Of a stretch of DNA of 36,396 nucleotides, positions 1-10,717 are shown piece after piece; position 1 is the first letter of the stretch, and every line of letters starts with the position of its first letter. The notes under the pieces are model-generated. The model made no database searches. It was not told where the DNA came from and saw only the letters and a program-made list of their open reading frames with translations. The position numbers were made by a program, and so were the translations under genes. Source of the stretch: Symsagittifera roscoffensis. Taxonomy: Eukaryota; Xenacoelomorpha; Acoela; Convolutidae. Where the stretch lies: contig NW_026970844.1 in the NCBI RefSeq assembly GCF_963678635.1, forward strand, positions 1 through 36,396, written 5' to 3'.

Positions 1-414
1 AGTCCTTTCGGACATAAACGTTTGCGTGAGGATATGTTCATAAGAGAAATTGGGCGCACCATGGACTGGGGCGAATACGACGTAGACGACGACGCCGTGG
101 TCCCAACTCCCACCGATAACGGAAGTGGGGAGGATTTGGCTGAAGCTATAGAAGCGCAGGGTGGGTATTATGTGGATATTTTTACTCTACCAGATATGGG
201 GTTCAACCAACCCACATACACTGATCAAGAGCTAGAACAGGATTTGGTAGATTTCGACCAGCTAAGTGAGCAAAATGAGTCAGAACCAGCAGCGTACAAC
301 TGCCCCTATTTGGACATTGAAGCTCGGGAAGAAAACGAGCGGGAAGAAATTAGACCACCTAAACGGCGGCGGTGCTTAAATCGACGTGCTTTTATATTAG
401 ACGATTCTGACTAA
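1..414 (+). CDS. C-terminal end of an unidentified acidic protein
   Basis: The frame is open from the left edge to a TAA at 412-414, so this is the last exon, or the last part of one, of a gene that starts outside the window. The visible 137 residues are strongly acidic (runs such as DVDDDAVV and NESEPAAYN) and end in a basic cluster, PPKRRR, followed by AFILDDSD. The basic cluster looks like a nuclear localisation signal, so a nuclear protein is an inference. No catalytic motif or known domain was recognised. An AATAAA at 470-475 lies about 60 bases after the stop and supports a real 3' end. A transposon protein cannot be excluded. Coding is likely; function is unknown. Confidence 0.55.
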   Translation, partial: SPFGHKRLREDMFIREIGRTMDWGEYDVDDDAVVPTPTDNGSGEDLAEAIEAQGGYYVDIFTLPDMGFNQPTYTDQELEQDLVDFDQLSEQNESEPAAYNCPYLDIEAREENEREEIRPPKRRRCLNRRAFILDDSD

Positions 415-469
415 ATAACTTCTGATTATAAATGTAAATGATTCGCTTTATAGTACTTTTCATTCAGGA

Positions 470-475
470 AATAAA
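470..475 (+). promoter_or_regulatory. poly(A) signal AATAAA
   Basis: A canonical AATAAA lies about 56 bases after the stop codon of the left-edge coding region, at the expected distance for its 3' UTR. Confidence 0.5.
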
Positions 476-716
476 GCTTTTCAAAATTGTTCTTTTGACC
501 GAAAAGTGAAATAATCAACAACTCTAATTGTGAGGGGAGGGGGGTATTCAAAACAACAATATAAACTTACCAATATCACAGCATTTTATTTAATTCCACA
601 CGTGGCGATAAAGATTACAAAATAATCCACAATATAACGCGCGCAGTAAAGTTTGAACTGACAAAGTCAAAGGGAAAACATGCACCAACCAAAACTTAAT
701 TCCATTCCGTTTCCAT

Positions 717-874
717 AAAGTGGCTGGAAAATTACCAATTTTAACCCCCCTTAAAACATGCGTGCCCGAAAAAGTAGGGGCTTTAACCCCTTTGGGGGTT
801 AAAAGTGGTAAGTACAACGGCACATCGAAAAAAAGGGGGGGGGGGTTAAAAGTGGTCATTTTCCTAGCCACTTT
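717..874. mobile_element. MITE-like element with about 32-bp inverted ends
   Basis: The left end AAAGTGGCTGGAAAATTACC and the reverse complement of the right end, AAAGTGGCTAGGAAAATGAC, match nearly base for base and both continue into TTTTAACCCCCC. The inside has further G/C-run palindromes (GGGGCTTTAACCCC). A TA dinucleotide flanks both ends, but the target duplication is not certain. The element has no coding capacity. The 119-codon frame over this region (720-1079) is probably an accident of the repeat. Confidence 0.6.
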
Positions 875-3800
875 TACTATACTACTGGTCATCTTAAAAA
901 TTTTAAGGTCTTTGCCATTATCAACCTCATCAAATAGCACCCTACTAAGCAAATTTTTGAACAATATAAAGTGGTATAAATTTTATGCACATCTAAGGAG
1001 TTTTCCTCCCGATCGAGAAAAAGATAAATTCAAGAATTCAATTCCTTTGGAAACTTACGTATCAATTACCGTAGTGTAATTGAAAACTCGAAAATTGAAT
1101 GACAATTGGTTTTGAAAAATTCTTCGTGAAAAAAACTATGCATAATGTCAGTGTTTTAAGACTCCTTTTGAAAAAAGCGAAAAAAGCTTAAATAACGCTA
1201 TTGATGTCTATGGCAAAAAAAAGATGAGCAAATCATGTATCGAAACAACAAATGCCCCAATAATCCCTTGGCACCGGATTACAATAACGGGTCTACAAAA
1301 AAATCTTGTCGGGATCCTAGTCTTGAGATTTTTAGGTGTTATTAACTGAAGGACGCTTTTGATTCCTGCCTATCAAAATAGATGCTTCTTACAACAAAAA
1401 ATTTTTTTCGAGTTTTTTTAAAATTTGTAGGAAGTGTTGTTTGATCAAATTTTACATGACACTGCATCGGTCTATTAAAAGAGGTATTGGGTTCAAACCG
1501 TGAGGGGAGTAAATTTCGTACACGTGGATTTCACTATTGTAATCTGATGCCGCAGCTTTTCATGGACTGTTACATTTTGTGAAAGTTTTACAAAATATAA
1601 CCGAGTGTTCGCTTATTTTTCTGAAAACATCGAGGTTTTTACATTTCCTTTTTGAAAGTTTCTTCAGTCAAGTTAATGTTTCGGGAACTTTTGAATAGTT
1701 ATTTTGATATGCAGTTTATTTTTTGACATGACAGGTTGAATTGAAGATAAAATTCAATTTAATGAAAGGATTTTACCAAAAGCAGTTTTTGCAATAATTT
1801 TAAAAACTTTTGGTTAAGTTGATAAGTTTAAACTAAGAGGCCAAACTGTGTACTGGATAGGCGCAAAACGTTTTGCGTGTAGGTCATTGGAATCCAGAGA
1901 CAAACATTCAAACAGGAGACCGATCAGTCAGCAGACCAAAATTTTAGCATAAAAAGTGAAAAATGAGTTTTTTAGCAAACCAACGTAATAGAGTGATGGA
2001 TGATTGATTGACAAACTCAGAAAGACGTTCAGTCTGAGGCTGACTTCCCCAATTAAGTCAATTATCTCACTATTTGTCAACAAAACTATCAATTTCAAAA
2101 ACACAACAGTCTACATTAGCGGCAAAACAATAATTTACGCGCACAATAACTCGTGTTGAATTGAAGCACAGCGGAGCAACGGTCTCTAATTGCCAAGGCC
2201 ATGTTTGAAGTTAGCTATCACACTTAAAAATTGTTCTGAGTCTGCTAAAAAGCGGTCTGCTAAAATCTCTAGCACCATTCAAACATGTTTCAAAATGTAA
2301 GCGGATTCCTTTCAAAAATTATCCTGCATTCCATGCACAAATACCTGTAACGTAAATTTTGTCGTCTCATTTGTTGTGTCGCAAATTGCGTAACCAAATT
2401 TTTTTTAACGTTAATTCCACAAAAATGTTATGTTAATTGTAATGTTGTAAGTGGATTCAGGAATAATGCCATAATATAATGGTTTCTTATGTAAACTGCC
2501 ATTTTACGTTGAGTTTGATCGGCCAAAATTAGTATCAATAAAAAAAAATTCTAGCTTAGTTGTTGCAATAATGAATGATCTGCTTGACGCTTTTCTTTAG
2601 AAACATTTTGCTCGAAATAAATAAATATTACTCGGGCACACAAAAAAGGTTTTCAAAAACTGTAACTATGTTACAGAAATCAAGTTGTTTTTTTTTGTAA
2701 GGAACAAGATTTATCCGAACGAGTAGTTTGTCCTTTAACACCTATATTCGAAAAAAAGCAAAAGTGATTTTCAAGTCAACCACATCGCTCAAACAAATGT
2801 GAAACAAGACAAGACAGCTCGTATCAGGGCGCAGCCGTGAATGTTTTGACTGCCTACAGTGATAACATGAAAAAATAAAAAACAGATTTAAAAAAATCAA
2901 ATGATTTTTTTTAAAAAAAAGGAGTTTTTTGTAAAAATCATCACCCCACACGCCATATAAAGTAAGAAACGATAATTTTTGCTCCTAGTAATCAATCAAT
3001 TATGGCAAACAAGCTTCCTTCAATCATTTTGGAACGAGTTTTAAGACTGATTAAATCTCCGCTGACGCGTTAATAGCTCGAAATATATCGCGCGTTATTT
3101 GTGCCAAATTGGCCAAATGCCAATCTTTAAATCCTCATAACTATACAAAAAATGATCACAGGTAAAATAACTTTTCAAACTTAAGCTCAAGACAACAATA
3201 ACTTTTGATTAATAAAAAAAAACTCTGTCAGAAATGGCTAGTTAAAAAATCGAAATTTGTCTGAAGAGAAAAAACCCGCCCGAGCTTAAGTATTCCGTAA
3301 CTTTCAATACGAAAGTCGGAACAAAATCAAACTAACCTAGACAGTTTTTTAAAGTAGTTTTTCACGTACTTCAAAGTTTTTGAACATAGTTTTCACAGTT
3401 TTCTGTGCTGTCGAAAACATGATTGAAAGGCATTCAGAAAGATATATAACTCAAATTTGCCGGACAAGTGTTTCTGCTGCTTGTTTTTCCCTGGAAATTT
3501 TATTAGATGAAGTTGCACGGAAAGTATAATGTCAACTGATGACACCAAAAAGCATCGTATGAAAATAAATAGTTCAGCTAGGTCGCCGAATTGATTCAAA
3601 AAACTTGTCTAGCATATGTAGAGGAAAATAAAACGCAAACAAGTAACAAACCATTTCATATCCTACTAACTATAAAACAGATCAACCAATTCATCATCTA
3701 CTTTAATTGGGGCATAGCTGCAGAAATTTTTGGAAATTTTTTGGTTCATTTTTTGTTTCATTTTTAAAAATAATATCAAGAAAAAGGTCAACTTATTTGC

Positions 3801-4033
3801 CCGATTGTAATTTATAATTTTTTTTAACTAGTATTCTGAAAAAATTCAAATGAATTGCCCGATTGTATTGTTTTAAAATCTTTTTTACTAGTAGCATGAA
3901 AACGTCAATTTATTTGCCCAGTTGTGCGCTCGATAAGCCAATTTTGCAGATACTGTCTTTTGAAGCAACAATAGCCAGAAAAAAGATGAAGGGTCAGAAA
4001 CAAGCGAACCTTGAAGCGGGCCTGGAGAAACAG
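875..4033. other. AT-rich stretch with no recognised gene
   Basis: I see only short accidental frames and A/T homopolymers here. The missing 5' exons of the receptor gene (N-terminus, TM1, TM2) should lie in this stretch if that gene is intact, but none could be recognised by eye. Confidence 0.5.
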
Positions 4034-4170
4034 TTATTTTCAACTTCCAAAATGATAACAGTTACCAGTCGGCAGGCAAACAGTTCTACAGTCTGCTGAA
4101 GTACATTCCGGATTACTACTCGTACTGGTCTCAAGTGTTTCCCATGCTGGCCATCGGGAAGCTACTCTCT
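4034..4170 (+). CDS. GPCR exon: extracellular loop 1 and start of TM3 (boundaries uncertain)
   Basis: One frame is open from 4015 to a TGA at 4171-4173. It reads residues such as FYSLLKYIPDYYSYW followed by SQVFPMLAIGKLLS. The aromatic-rich loop and the following helix resemble the ECL1/TM3 start of FMRFamide-receptor-like class A receptors. Joined in phase 0 to the exon at 5071 it gives a TM3 of about the right length ending in the ERY motif. There is no GT or GC donor at 4171, where the spacing predicts the exon end. The only nearby GT (after 4126) would delete part of TM3. The left boundary is also a guess: acceptor-like AGs occur near 4033 and 4063. This could be a broken exon, a non-canonical splice site, or a relic of a paralogue. 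Confidence 0.4.
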
Positions 4171-4206
4171 TGATAGAAAAGGCAAACAACCAATTGGCGC
4201 CCTTTC

Positions 4207-4364
4207 GATCTCTTTAACTATACCCCCCCCCCCCTGCGGGCACCCAGTAACGAATATCCCCCACCCCCTTAAATGAAATTAATCAGCTGTTAAGCACATG
4301 GGAATTTTAAACCTAGTAATGAATCTCGCCCCTTTTGCAAAAGGGGGATATAGTTAAGGAGATC
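4207..4364. mobile_element. 158-bp MITE with about 21-bp terminal inverted repeats
   Basis: The left end GATCTCTTTAACTATACCCC and the reverse complement of the right end, GATCTCCTTAACTATATCCC, differ at two positions. The element is flanked by imperfect 10-bp direct repeats, GCGCCCTTTC (4197-4206) and GCGCTCTTTT (4365-4374), consistent with a target-site duplication of about 8-10 bp. It has no coding capacity and sits just downstream of the putative TM3 exon of the receptor gene. Confidence 0.65.
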
Positions 4365-4510
4365 GCGCTCTTTTAACAATTGAATGATCTTGTTAAATAC
4401 CCACCCTTGCTGTAATAGAGAAGAGGAAACGTTATCGTCAGATGAAATTTCGCAGATGCTTTATCATTGATTAAGAGCCTTAATACAAATAGGGGTATAG
4501 GGGTGGAAAC

Positions 4511-4797
4511 CAGGGGCGGATCTAGGATTTTCTCGAGGGAGGGGCGGATTTTCATAAAAAAAAATCGATAACTTTGTCGACCTTTTTTTAGGTCCACCAA
4601 CCAAATTGATTTTGTGAGCTCTCCCAAAGCACTACAAAGACCCTGTTTTGGCCGAATTATCTGGCAAAACTTCGCAGGCAAAACTTTGTTGAAAAAACAG
4701 GCCAAATATTACATTTTTAGGCACTTTTCGGAAATTTTGACCAAAAAATCAAGTTTTTTCGGCGCGCGCTCCCCCTTCAAAATAAGTATATATTGAC
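4511..4797 (-). mobile_element. hAT-like miniature element, 5'-truncated copy
   Basis: It begins CAGGGGCGGATCTAGGATTT and continues through the family landmarks GAGCTCTCCCAAAGC, the aaacaggcc segment and GGCGCGCGCTCCCCC. It is the same sequence as the copies at 13.0-13.8 kb and 33.9-34.3 kb, in the orientation that starts with the GGATCTAG end. It stops near 4797, so the half carrying the other terminus (CAGGGGTGAATTT type) is missing. Confidence 0.8.
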
Positions 4798-5070
4798 GGG
4801 TTTTTTCCATATTACAGATTAGAGCATCGGTTTTATAATGAATGGAGTCAATTTACAAGGTTTAATCGTCGACCAAAAATGTTTTCAATAGCCTGGTTAG
4901 GTGGAGTGTCACTTTTTATCTGACAACGTCACTTATATGTCTGACAACGTGCACAAAAAATTTAACCTAAACCGAAGCTCCCCCTGAGCCAAAACAAAAA
5001 AACATAGAGGAGGATGAAAAAGCGGTAAAAGCGGCTTTTATGATTTTCGACCAATAAATCTTTCTGTCAG

Positions 5071-5283
5071 AGGGTATTTCCCTGTGCGACTATAGCTATC
5101 GAACGGTATATTTTGATTGTGAGGGGTAATGATGCTAAGACACTACTCTCATCGCGACGAAGGAGAATTCTATACGGTTTAACAGTGACTGCTAGTTTCA
5201 TTGTTCCGTCAATTTTTGTTGTCGACTATCTCTTCATAGCTTCTGCCCCAGAAAACGAGAATAGCTTTTTATTGCAAATCTCG
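5071..5283 (+). CDS. GPCR exon: end of TM3 with ERY motif, intracellular loop 2, TM4
   Basis: This is a 213-base exon of 71 codons, entered after the acceptor tctttctgtcag and left at the donor GTGATA (5284). It reads CATIAIERYILIV, the class A D/E-R-Y signature at the cytoplasmic end of TM3. A basic loop follows (NDAKTLLSSRRRRI), then the hydrophobic TM4 segment LTVTASFIVPSIFVVDYLF and an extracellular stretch ending FLLQIS. Both boundaries are in phase 0, so it joins exactly to the exon at 10110. The AK-L-S-RRRRI loop resembles FMRFamide-receptor-like peptide receptors; that is recalled family knowledge and was not searched. Loop 2 would contact the G protein. Confidence 0.75.
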
Positions 5284-5512
5284 GTGATAACTGCTCATGT
5301 TAATTGTTTTGTTTAAAAAAAAAATCATCCAAGCCTTCTCGAATGGAGGTATGAAGATATGATACTGCGTCTAAGGCTTAGATCTAGGTCTTATTAGAAA
5401 TCATTTTCTTTCTTGAGTAATAAAAAATTTTTGCAGGTAAATGTGTAGATCTTCTTAGAATTTCATGAAAACCATTTAAGATAAAAAAACTTGATTAAAA
5501 ATTGGACCAATG

Positions 5513-5692
5513 TACAATCTTCCCCCTAAACCAAATTAGGGATGAGATCACTCACTTGGTTAAGAGTTGCGTTTTTCAGCCAACCAGATTTGAGCACAGT
5601 ACACGCAGGCATAACTGCTTGATTTTTTCAATTAATTTTAGGCAGAGGGGGGAGATTGTTCACTTGATCTATTGAGGGGGGAGATTGTTCCC
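5513..5692. repeat. Inverted repeat, MITE-like (CAATCTTCCCCCT ends)
   Basis: GTACAATCTTCCCCCTAAAC at the left is an inverted match of two tandem copies of GAGGGGGGAGATTGTTC at the right (about 5645-5661 and 5676-5692). This arrangement suggests a small non-autonomous element whose right end is duplicated. No clear target duplication was seen. Confidence 0.4.
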
Positions 5693-8107
5693 ATAGGCCG
5701 TGAAATTTCCTTAAAAAAGTTTGGTATTTGAGTTAACTATAGTTTCTGCTAGTCTGTAGAAGAAACTTCGGAAATTTATAAAATCCATCAGGTCAGAGAG
5801 GCAACGCAGATTTTATAAATTTGCAAGAATATTCAAATCTTTTTTGGTTTAATCATTTTAAACACGTTTTTAAAATGAATGGATAGTGTGTAGTTCAAAA
5901 TATTCGAGTAAGTAATCAGAAAAGTTTTCGGTGAATGATAAGGAGATGGGTCTGATCCAGACAATGAACTTAATAGGCAAGTTTGACAGACAGTGAAGCA
6001 AACAAAGAAGAAGCAAGGCACCCAAATGAAAGAAAACGATCAATCAAATAATCACTAAGTGCGAACTTCAGTTCATTATCAAAGCATAGATTCATCAATT
6101 TTGAGTATAGGATGAAATATTTAGAAAGATATCCAACCTTTCATATAAAAAAATTACTCTGAAAATATCATTTACACCACACATCGGAAAATTTTTGAAG
6201 TAGTTATTCATTCAATGAACTGATGAAAAATTAAGATTTTTTAAAAGAATTTTTCGTTGTTCATTTTTCTCCCCCAGACGCTTTAAATGAAGCGATACAA
6301 TGTGCTTCTAGTTTCTAGTAGGGGTATTAATATAAACAAAACATTTTGCTTTTTTTCTGAGACTGTTTATTTGGTTGCTTATGCGTTATTAGAGCGCATA
6401 ATTTGCGCGTTTCTTAAGATCAAAATTATCAATTTTCAAACGAAATGTTTTCACTTAAAATAATTACAAATGTTTTTTTTTAAATTTGAAATTACGGTAT
6501 CAATAGTTTTAGACTTTAAACATTAGTCTACTGACTATAAAAAAGTCAAAATTTCTCTGTTGAAAAAACAGCCCTCATGCTCCAATACTTTCTTCGGAAG
6601 TCAAAGAAATTCCTTCGCGAAGAAACTCTGAGCCAAGGAAATGAACGTATTTCCTAATTGCAGTGATCTCTTTTTACCAGATAACCTGAGGGGCCGAAAA
6701 ATACATATCAATTAGTTTTGTTGAACTTGGGTTCGAAACATATCTTATATATTTGTCATTTAACATTACTACTTTTTTACCGTCTGATTATCAGTCAAAA
6801 CTTTTCACCCGTTTTTTTTGTAAAGTTGTGAGGGTTTGAAGATTAAGCTTAATTAATGACCAATATATCTCGTTGCGGCAAACTTAAGATGCTCAAAAAT
6901 TAACCCAAATTGAATCGAAACATTTAGACAATGACAAATCACAAAATTTGTGCTTACATTTATTACCGGGTTTTTACCCGCTTCTCTCTCGTTCGAAATT
7001 GTTTTTAACTTGGTTAGTTTCTAAAACAAACCGATTCCTTTAGTTTACTTTTAGTTTAGATCAAATTTTTTGCTTCTATTAACAGCGCGTCTTCACCGAA
7101 CAAATGACAATTTTGGATTTGTTGCCCCGATCCGTTAAACAGCCTGCAAAACAGAAAAGCAACAAAAACCATATCAAAGAGGTTGGAAAAATTTACGAAG
7201 TTTTCTCAGGTAAAAAAATTTTAGACTGCCAATATGAGTAATCTGCCAATTCAGCTTTATGAAAATTTGGTAAAGCAAAAAAATTTCAATTGTCCGATAT
7301 AATCACACCATAAATGGATTTTGAAAAAATGAAAAATATGAATGATTTTGAAAAAACTGGAAAGATTAGACATAGAAAGTTTGAAAAATGTTTTAGTTTG
7401 TGTAATATTTTTTACGTTTGATTAAAACACACCTGAGACAAAGACAGGCCAAAATTTCGGCAACTTAATCTAATTTTGCAGTTGCACTACCCATTTTTTT
7501 ACCCATTTAGTTGTCAGCTACCCTTACAACCGACCAAATGACTCAAAAAATTTCTCAAAAAATTTAAAAAAATATTCAGAACACCCCACGCCTATTAGAA
7601 AAAAATGATACTACGTTCTCACGCTAAATTTAACAACCTTAACAGAACAAAAAAGCACAGTAAAAGTTTAAGTTTGGGGAAGTTATATAAAAAACCTACA
7701 GATATTATGATTATTATTTTCATTTGATTTTTATAAAGTTCGTTCATGGATAAAGTGCAATCAAACTAATGCTATTGGAGAAGAAATTTGTTTTCAGGGT
7801 GTTTTCCGCATGAAATCAGCTACCAAAATAATCTATCGAAGGGGGCGAATGTCAGTATCATATTGAATCTTCTTGTGTAGTGATTAAATGACAGAAAATT
7901 ATTTCTAAAGTGTTTTCAAACTTTAGAGAAAAACCGGTTGGAAATTTTTTGTCTCTTAATTAACTATTCAATTAAGTCGAAAAATTAACTCGAATTTCCA
8001 ATTAGTCAACAAATAGCAAGCATCAGTTATCATCTTCTCCAATGAAGGATTACAACTATGAAAACCTTCAGGTACGTTGTAGCGCTCTTTTAAGGGTAAT
8101 TACACAA

Positions 8108-8325
8108 TTTTTTTCAAATTGAAAATGTGTTCAAACGACTTGCGCTAATAAGCAATTTTTAAATCAATTTTGCGTTCTTGAGCGCTAAACAATTTTCAGC
8201 CAAATTATTCTACATTCGAATAACTAGGCTGAAGCTCTTTCAGCCCTCAAGAACGCAAAAGTTGATTTAAAAATTGCCTATTAGTGCAAGCCTTTCGAAC
8301 ACCATTTCAATTTAAAATCATATTT
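8108..8325. repeat. Long near-perfect hairpin, arms of about 90 bp
   Basis: The left arm (about 8112-8202) and right arm (about 8228-8322) are reverse complements with few mismatches. Both contain GCAATTTTTAAATCAA followed by the TGCGTTCTTGAG block, and both keep the CTTGCGCTAATA / CTTGCACTAATA segment. The loop is only about 25 bases. It could be a foldback MITE, or a transcribed hairpin within the receptor intron. Confidence 0.7.
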
Positions 8326-8824
8326 ATCAAACGGAGATCGGATGAAAGTACCTTTTAGCTTACTTGTTATTCATTACATCTCCTTTTCAAACCTAATCCA
8401 TCATCAGTTTAAGTCTTCCTAGTTTTTCGAAAAAAAAAACAATTCACCCAAACAGCATTCATTAAAGAAAACTTTAAACAATTTCCATACATTGTTATTG
8501 TTGTGTAAATTTTCAAATCACAACCTGTAAGAAACAACCAATAAGAAACAACCAATAAAAAACAATCAGAGCTCAAAAAGTTTTGATAATTTTAAAAAAC
8601 TTGAAAAATTTTCAGTTTTTACATTCTTAAATTAAAAAAACCAACATCGTTCAGATTGACAAAAAAATCAAATTTCATGAAAATCAGTTATTTATTTACT
8701 TTAGTTTGTGAAAAGTGATAAGGTTTAACAGTTCCTTTTGAAGATCAAAAAACAACGAGACATCGTTTTTCAATAATAAGTTTTGTAGCCTGTTATCAAT
8801 GTTTAGCCTGTGAAAAAAGCCCAT

Positions 8825-9110
8825 GGAAAAAATGCTTGTCATACAATTTCATACTATGGGTAAAATATGCTTTTGGAAAAAATGCTTTTGATGCTATTTT
8901 CATCCAATTTTGTCGATAAAAAGATAGATGAAAAAAGCTCAATTTTTAATTCCAGTGTTTGGAAAAAATGCTTGTTATTAAGTTTCATAGTAAGGAAAAA
9001 ATGTTTATTTTGGTATTTTCATACATACTTACTTTTGCACAATAAAATTGTATGAAAGAGTATGGCAAGCCTTTTTTCATCAATGAAAATTGTATGACAA
9101 GCATTTTTTG
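8825..9110. mobile_element. MITE-like element with about 27-bp inverted ends
   Basis: AAAAAATGCTTGTCATACAA at the left recurs inverted at the right as TTGTATGACAAGCATTTTTT. Diverged internal copies of the same motif (for example near 8968 and 9050) give subterminal repeats. The open frame across it is short and repeat-derived. A weaker related sequence occurs at about 11189-11235. Confidence 0.5.
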
Positions 9111-10109
9111 TCAATCCGGGATCGTGGTGAGTTTTGTTTTTTTGAGCAAATGACATTTCTCCTTACGGCTTCATAGGTGATTTATTATCATAAGTTGGCA
9201 ATTTCATAACCCCCAAAAATTCAGAAAAATTGGTCATTTATCAGTAGTTTTTAGATAATGCAAGAAAATACCCGAAACGGCTAGCTCAAAGGGGCGAAGT
9301 TCGATTGGAGAAACAAAACTACCCGGATCACAAAATTTCTGTCATTTTCTGCGAAAGTCGAAACAAGAAAACTTCTTATGTCGGGGCAATTCTATGAGTA
9401 TTCCGACTAGCCACTAAGGTATAAGATGTAGTTTTTGATAATAAAATGGTAGAAAATCTCGTTTTTTCCAAAAATCCTTCTCCTCACGATGTAGAAAATC
9501 AAAAATTTCGCAGCTATCAATGCAAAACTTGGATAATTTAGCTTGTCTTAATCCAAATTTTGATCAATTTTCAAGGTGAATTGATATTCTTCTTAGATTT
9601 CACAGTATTCAACCTTCGGGATTAAAACATCAATAGCTTTCAGATGATATAAATAATCCCGTCAAAAAATGGCGAGCTGAAGGTCAATTCTTGGCTGATG
9701 AGAAGACAACAACAAGCAAAAAAACCTTATTTTTTCAAAAAACGGCAAAGATTGCGTTTTCATATCAAATTACAGAATATAAAAAAAAATTATCTTTTTT
9801 AATGATTGTTTTACCAATAGACTTTCGGCGTGAAAATTTGAAGTCGATTAGAAAAAACTATATAACCCACCAAAACTATAAGACCCAAAAGGTATTGCTA
9901 CAAAGAGTCAGAACTTTGTTCAGGGCAGATTTGCAGTCCCAACCATAACCCTTACTCTCAGGATTTCAAATTAATTGCCTAAAAAAGTGTGCTTCGGAAA
10001 GTCAATTCACCACGCTCTTTTTTGTTTGGGACTTTTTCTAACCGTTTCGACAATTGTCGATTAATTTACACAAATTCATGCGATGATTACTGACAAGTTT
10101 TTGTTGCAG

Positions 10110-10646
10110 TGCAAATTTTGTTTTCTCCCTGCATACGTCCAAACTATGGTTCTCCCCGCAATTTTCCATATACCTTCAATGGCAGTTTCGGGATTTCTGT
10201 ACTGGAAAACTTGGAGTGGGCTCCGACAAATGAAGCAAATGGATCGAAAAGAGCTTTTATCCAAAGCTTTTGGAATATTATGGATAGCTTGGGTTGTGAT
10301 GGTGATGCCATATGTAGTGAAACAGGCCATTGCGGGCTCACCAAGAGACGGCCCTTCAGTGTTTTCCACAAATTGGGAATTTGGCCAAACAGCCTCAATG
10401 CAACAAATGATTGACAAAGTTTTTGTTGATAACATCAGATTTGAAGAAGATTACAAAGTGGAAGTAACCTCGGTAAAATCAACTGCATATCTAGCTTCTG
10501 TCTTCGCATTGGATGTAAGCCTGCGAACTCTCAAAATATCCTTCGGGTTTGTGAATTCGGTCATTCTGATTATTCTAATCAAGCCTTTCCACGAGCCCAT
10601 TTTGAGAGCTATTGGAAAACTCTCTGAGAAATTGAAAACCATTTGA
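10110..10646 (+). CDS. GPCR terminal exon: TM5, intracellular loop 3, TM6, TM7 and C-tail
   Basis: The acceptor ttttgttgcag lies just before TGC at 10110, in phase 0 with the donor at 5284. The 178 residues read as CKFCF (extracellular loop 2 cysteines), TM5 around VLPAIFHIPSMAVSGFLYW, and a basic loop with KQMDRKELLSK. TM6 follows around ILWIAWVVMVMPYVV, then a long extracellular loop 3, TM7 around ISFGFVNSVILIILIKPF, and a short tail ending in TGA. The FGFVNS start of TM7 matches class A receptors, but the usual NPxxY is replaced by NSVILII. TM6 also lacks the common CWxP, having WIAW then MP. The layout fits a divergent peptide receptor at the plasma membrane; the ligand is unknown. Confidence 0.75.
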   Translation, partial: CKFCFLPAYVQTMVLPAIFHIPSMAVSGFLYWKTWSGLRQMKQMDRKELLSKAFGILWIAWVVMVMPYVVKQAIAGSPRDGPSVFSTNWEFGQTASMQQMIDKVFVDNIRFEEDYKVEVTSVKSTAYLASVFALDVSLRTLKISFGFVNSVILIILIKPFHEPILRAIGKLSEKLKTI

Positions 10647-10710
10647 TCACGACTGCGTGCCACTAACGCATGCGACTAATCACATTTGCATAAGATGACT
10701 AATTTGACCT

Positions 10711-10717
10711 TAATAAA
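10711..10717 (+). promoter_or_regulatory. poly(A) signal of the receptor gene
   Basis: An AATAAA within TAATAAATGA lies about 65 bases after the receptor stop codon. Confidence 0.5.

Larger units (their letters stand above)
5284..10109. other. 4.8-kb intron of the receptor gene
   Basis: The interval lies between two phase-compatible GPCR exons (donor GTGATA at 5284, acceptor ttgttgcag at 10109). It is AT-rich and holds at least three inverted-repeat structures (5513-5692, 8108-8325, 8825-9110). An exon-like stretch at 7086-7209 does not fit the phase. Confidence 0.6.

Noticed and set aside
720-1079. 119-codon frame with a hydrophobic stretch
   Set aside because: Its first third is the inverted-repeat element at 717-874; the rest has no recognisable domain.
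3002-3073. Short ATG frame MANKLPSIILERVLRLIK...
   Set aside because: It has only 23 codons in AT-rich DNA, with no splice or domain support.
7086-7209. Exon-like stretch with acceptor attaacag, open frame RVFTEQMTILDLLPRSVKQ... and donor CAG|GTAAAA
   Set aside because: It is 124 bases long and would break the phase-0 join between the receptor exons at 5283 and 10110; no domain was recognised. An alternative or cryptic exon is not excluded.
10076-10435. Minus-strand frames opposite the receptor exon
   Set aside because: They are shadows of the receptor coding sequence, which has clear TM helices and splice support on the plus strand.
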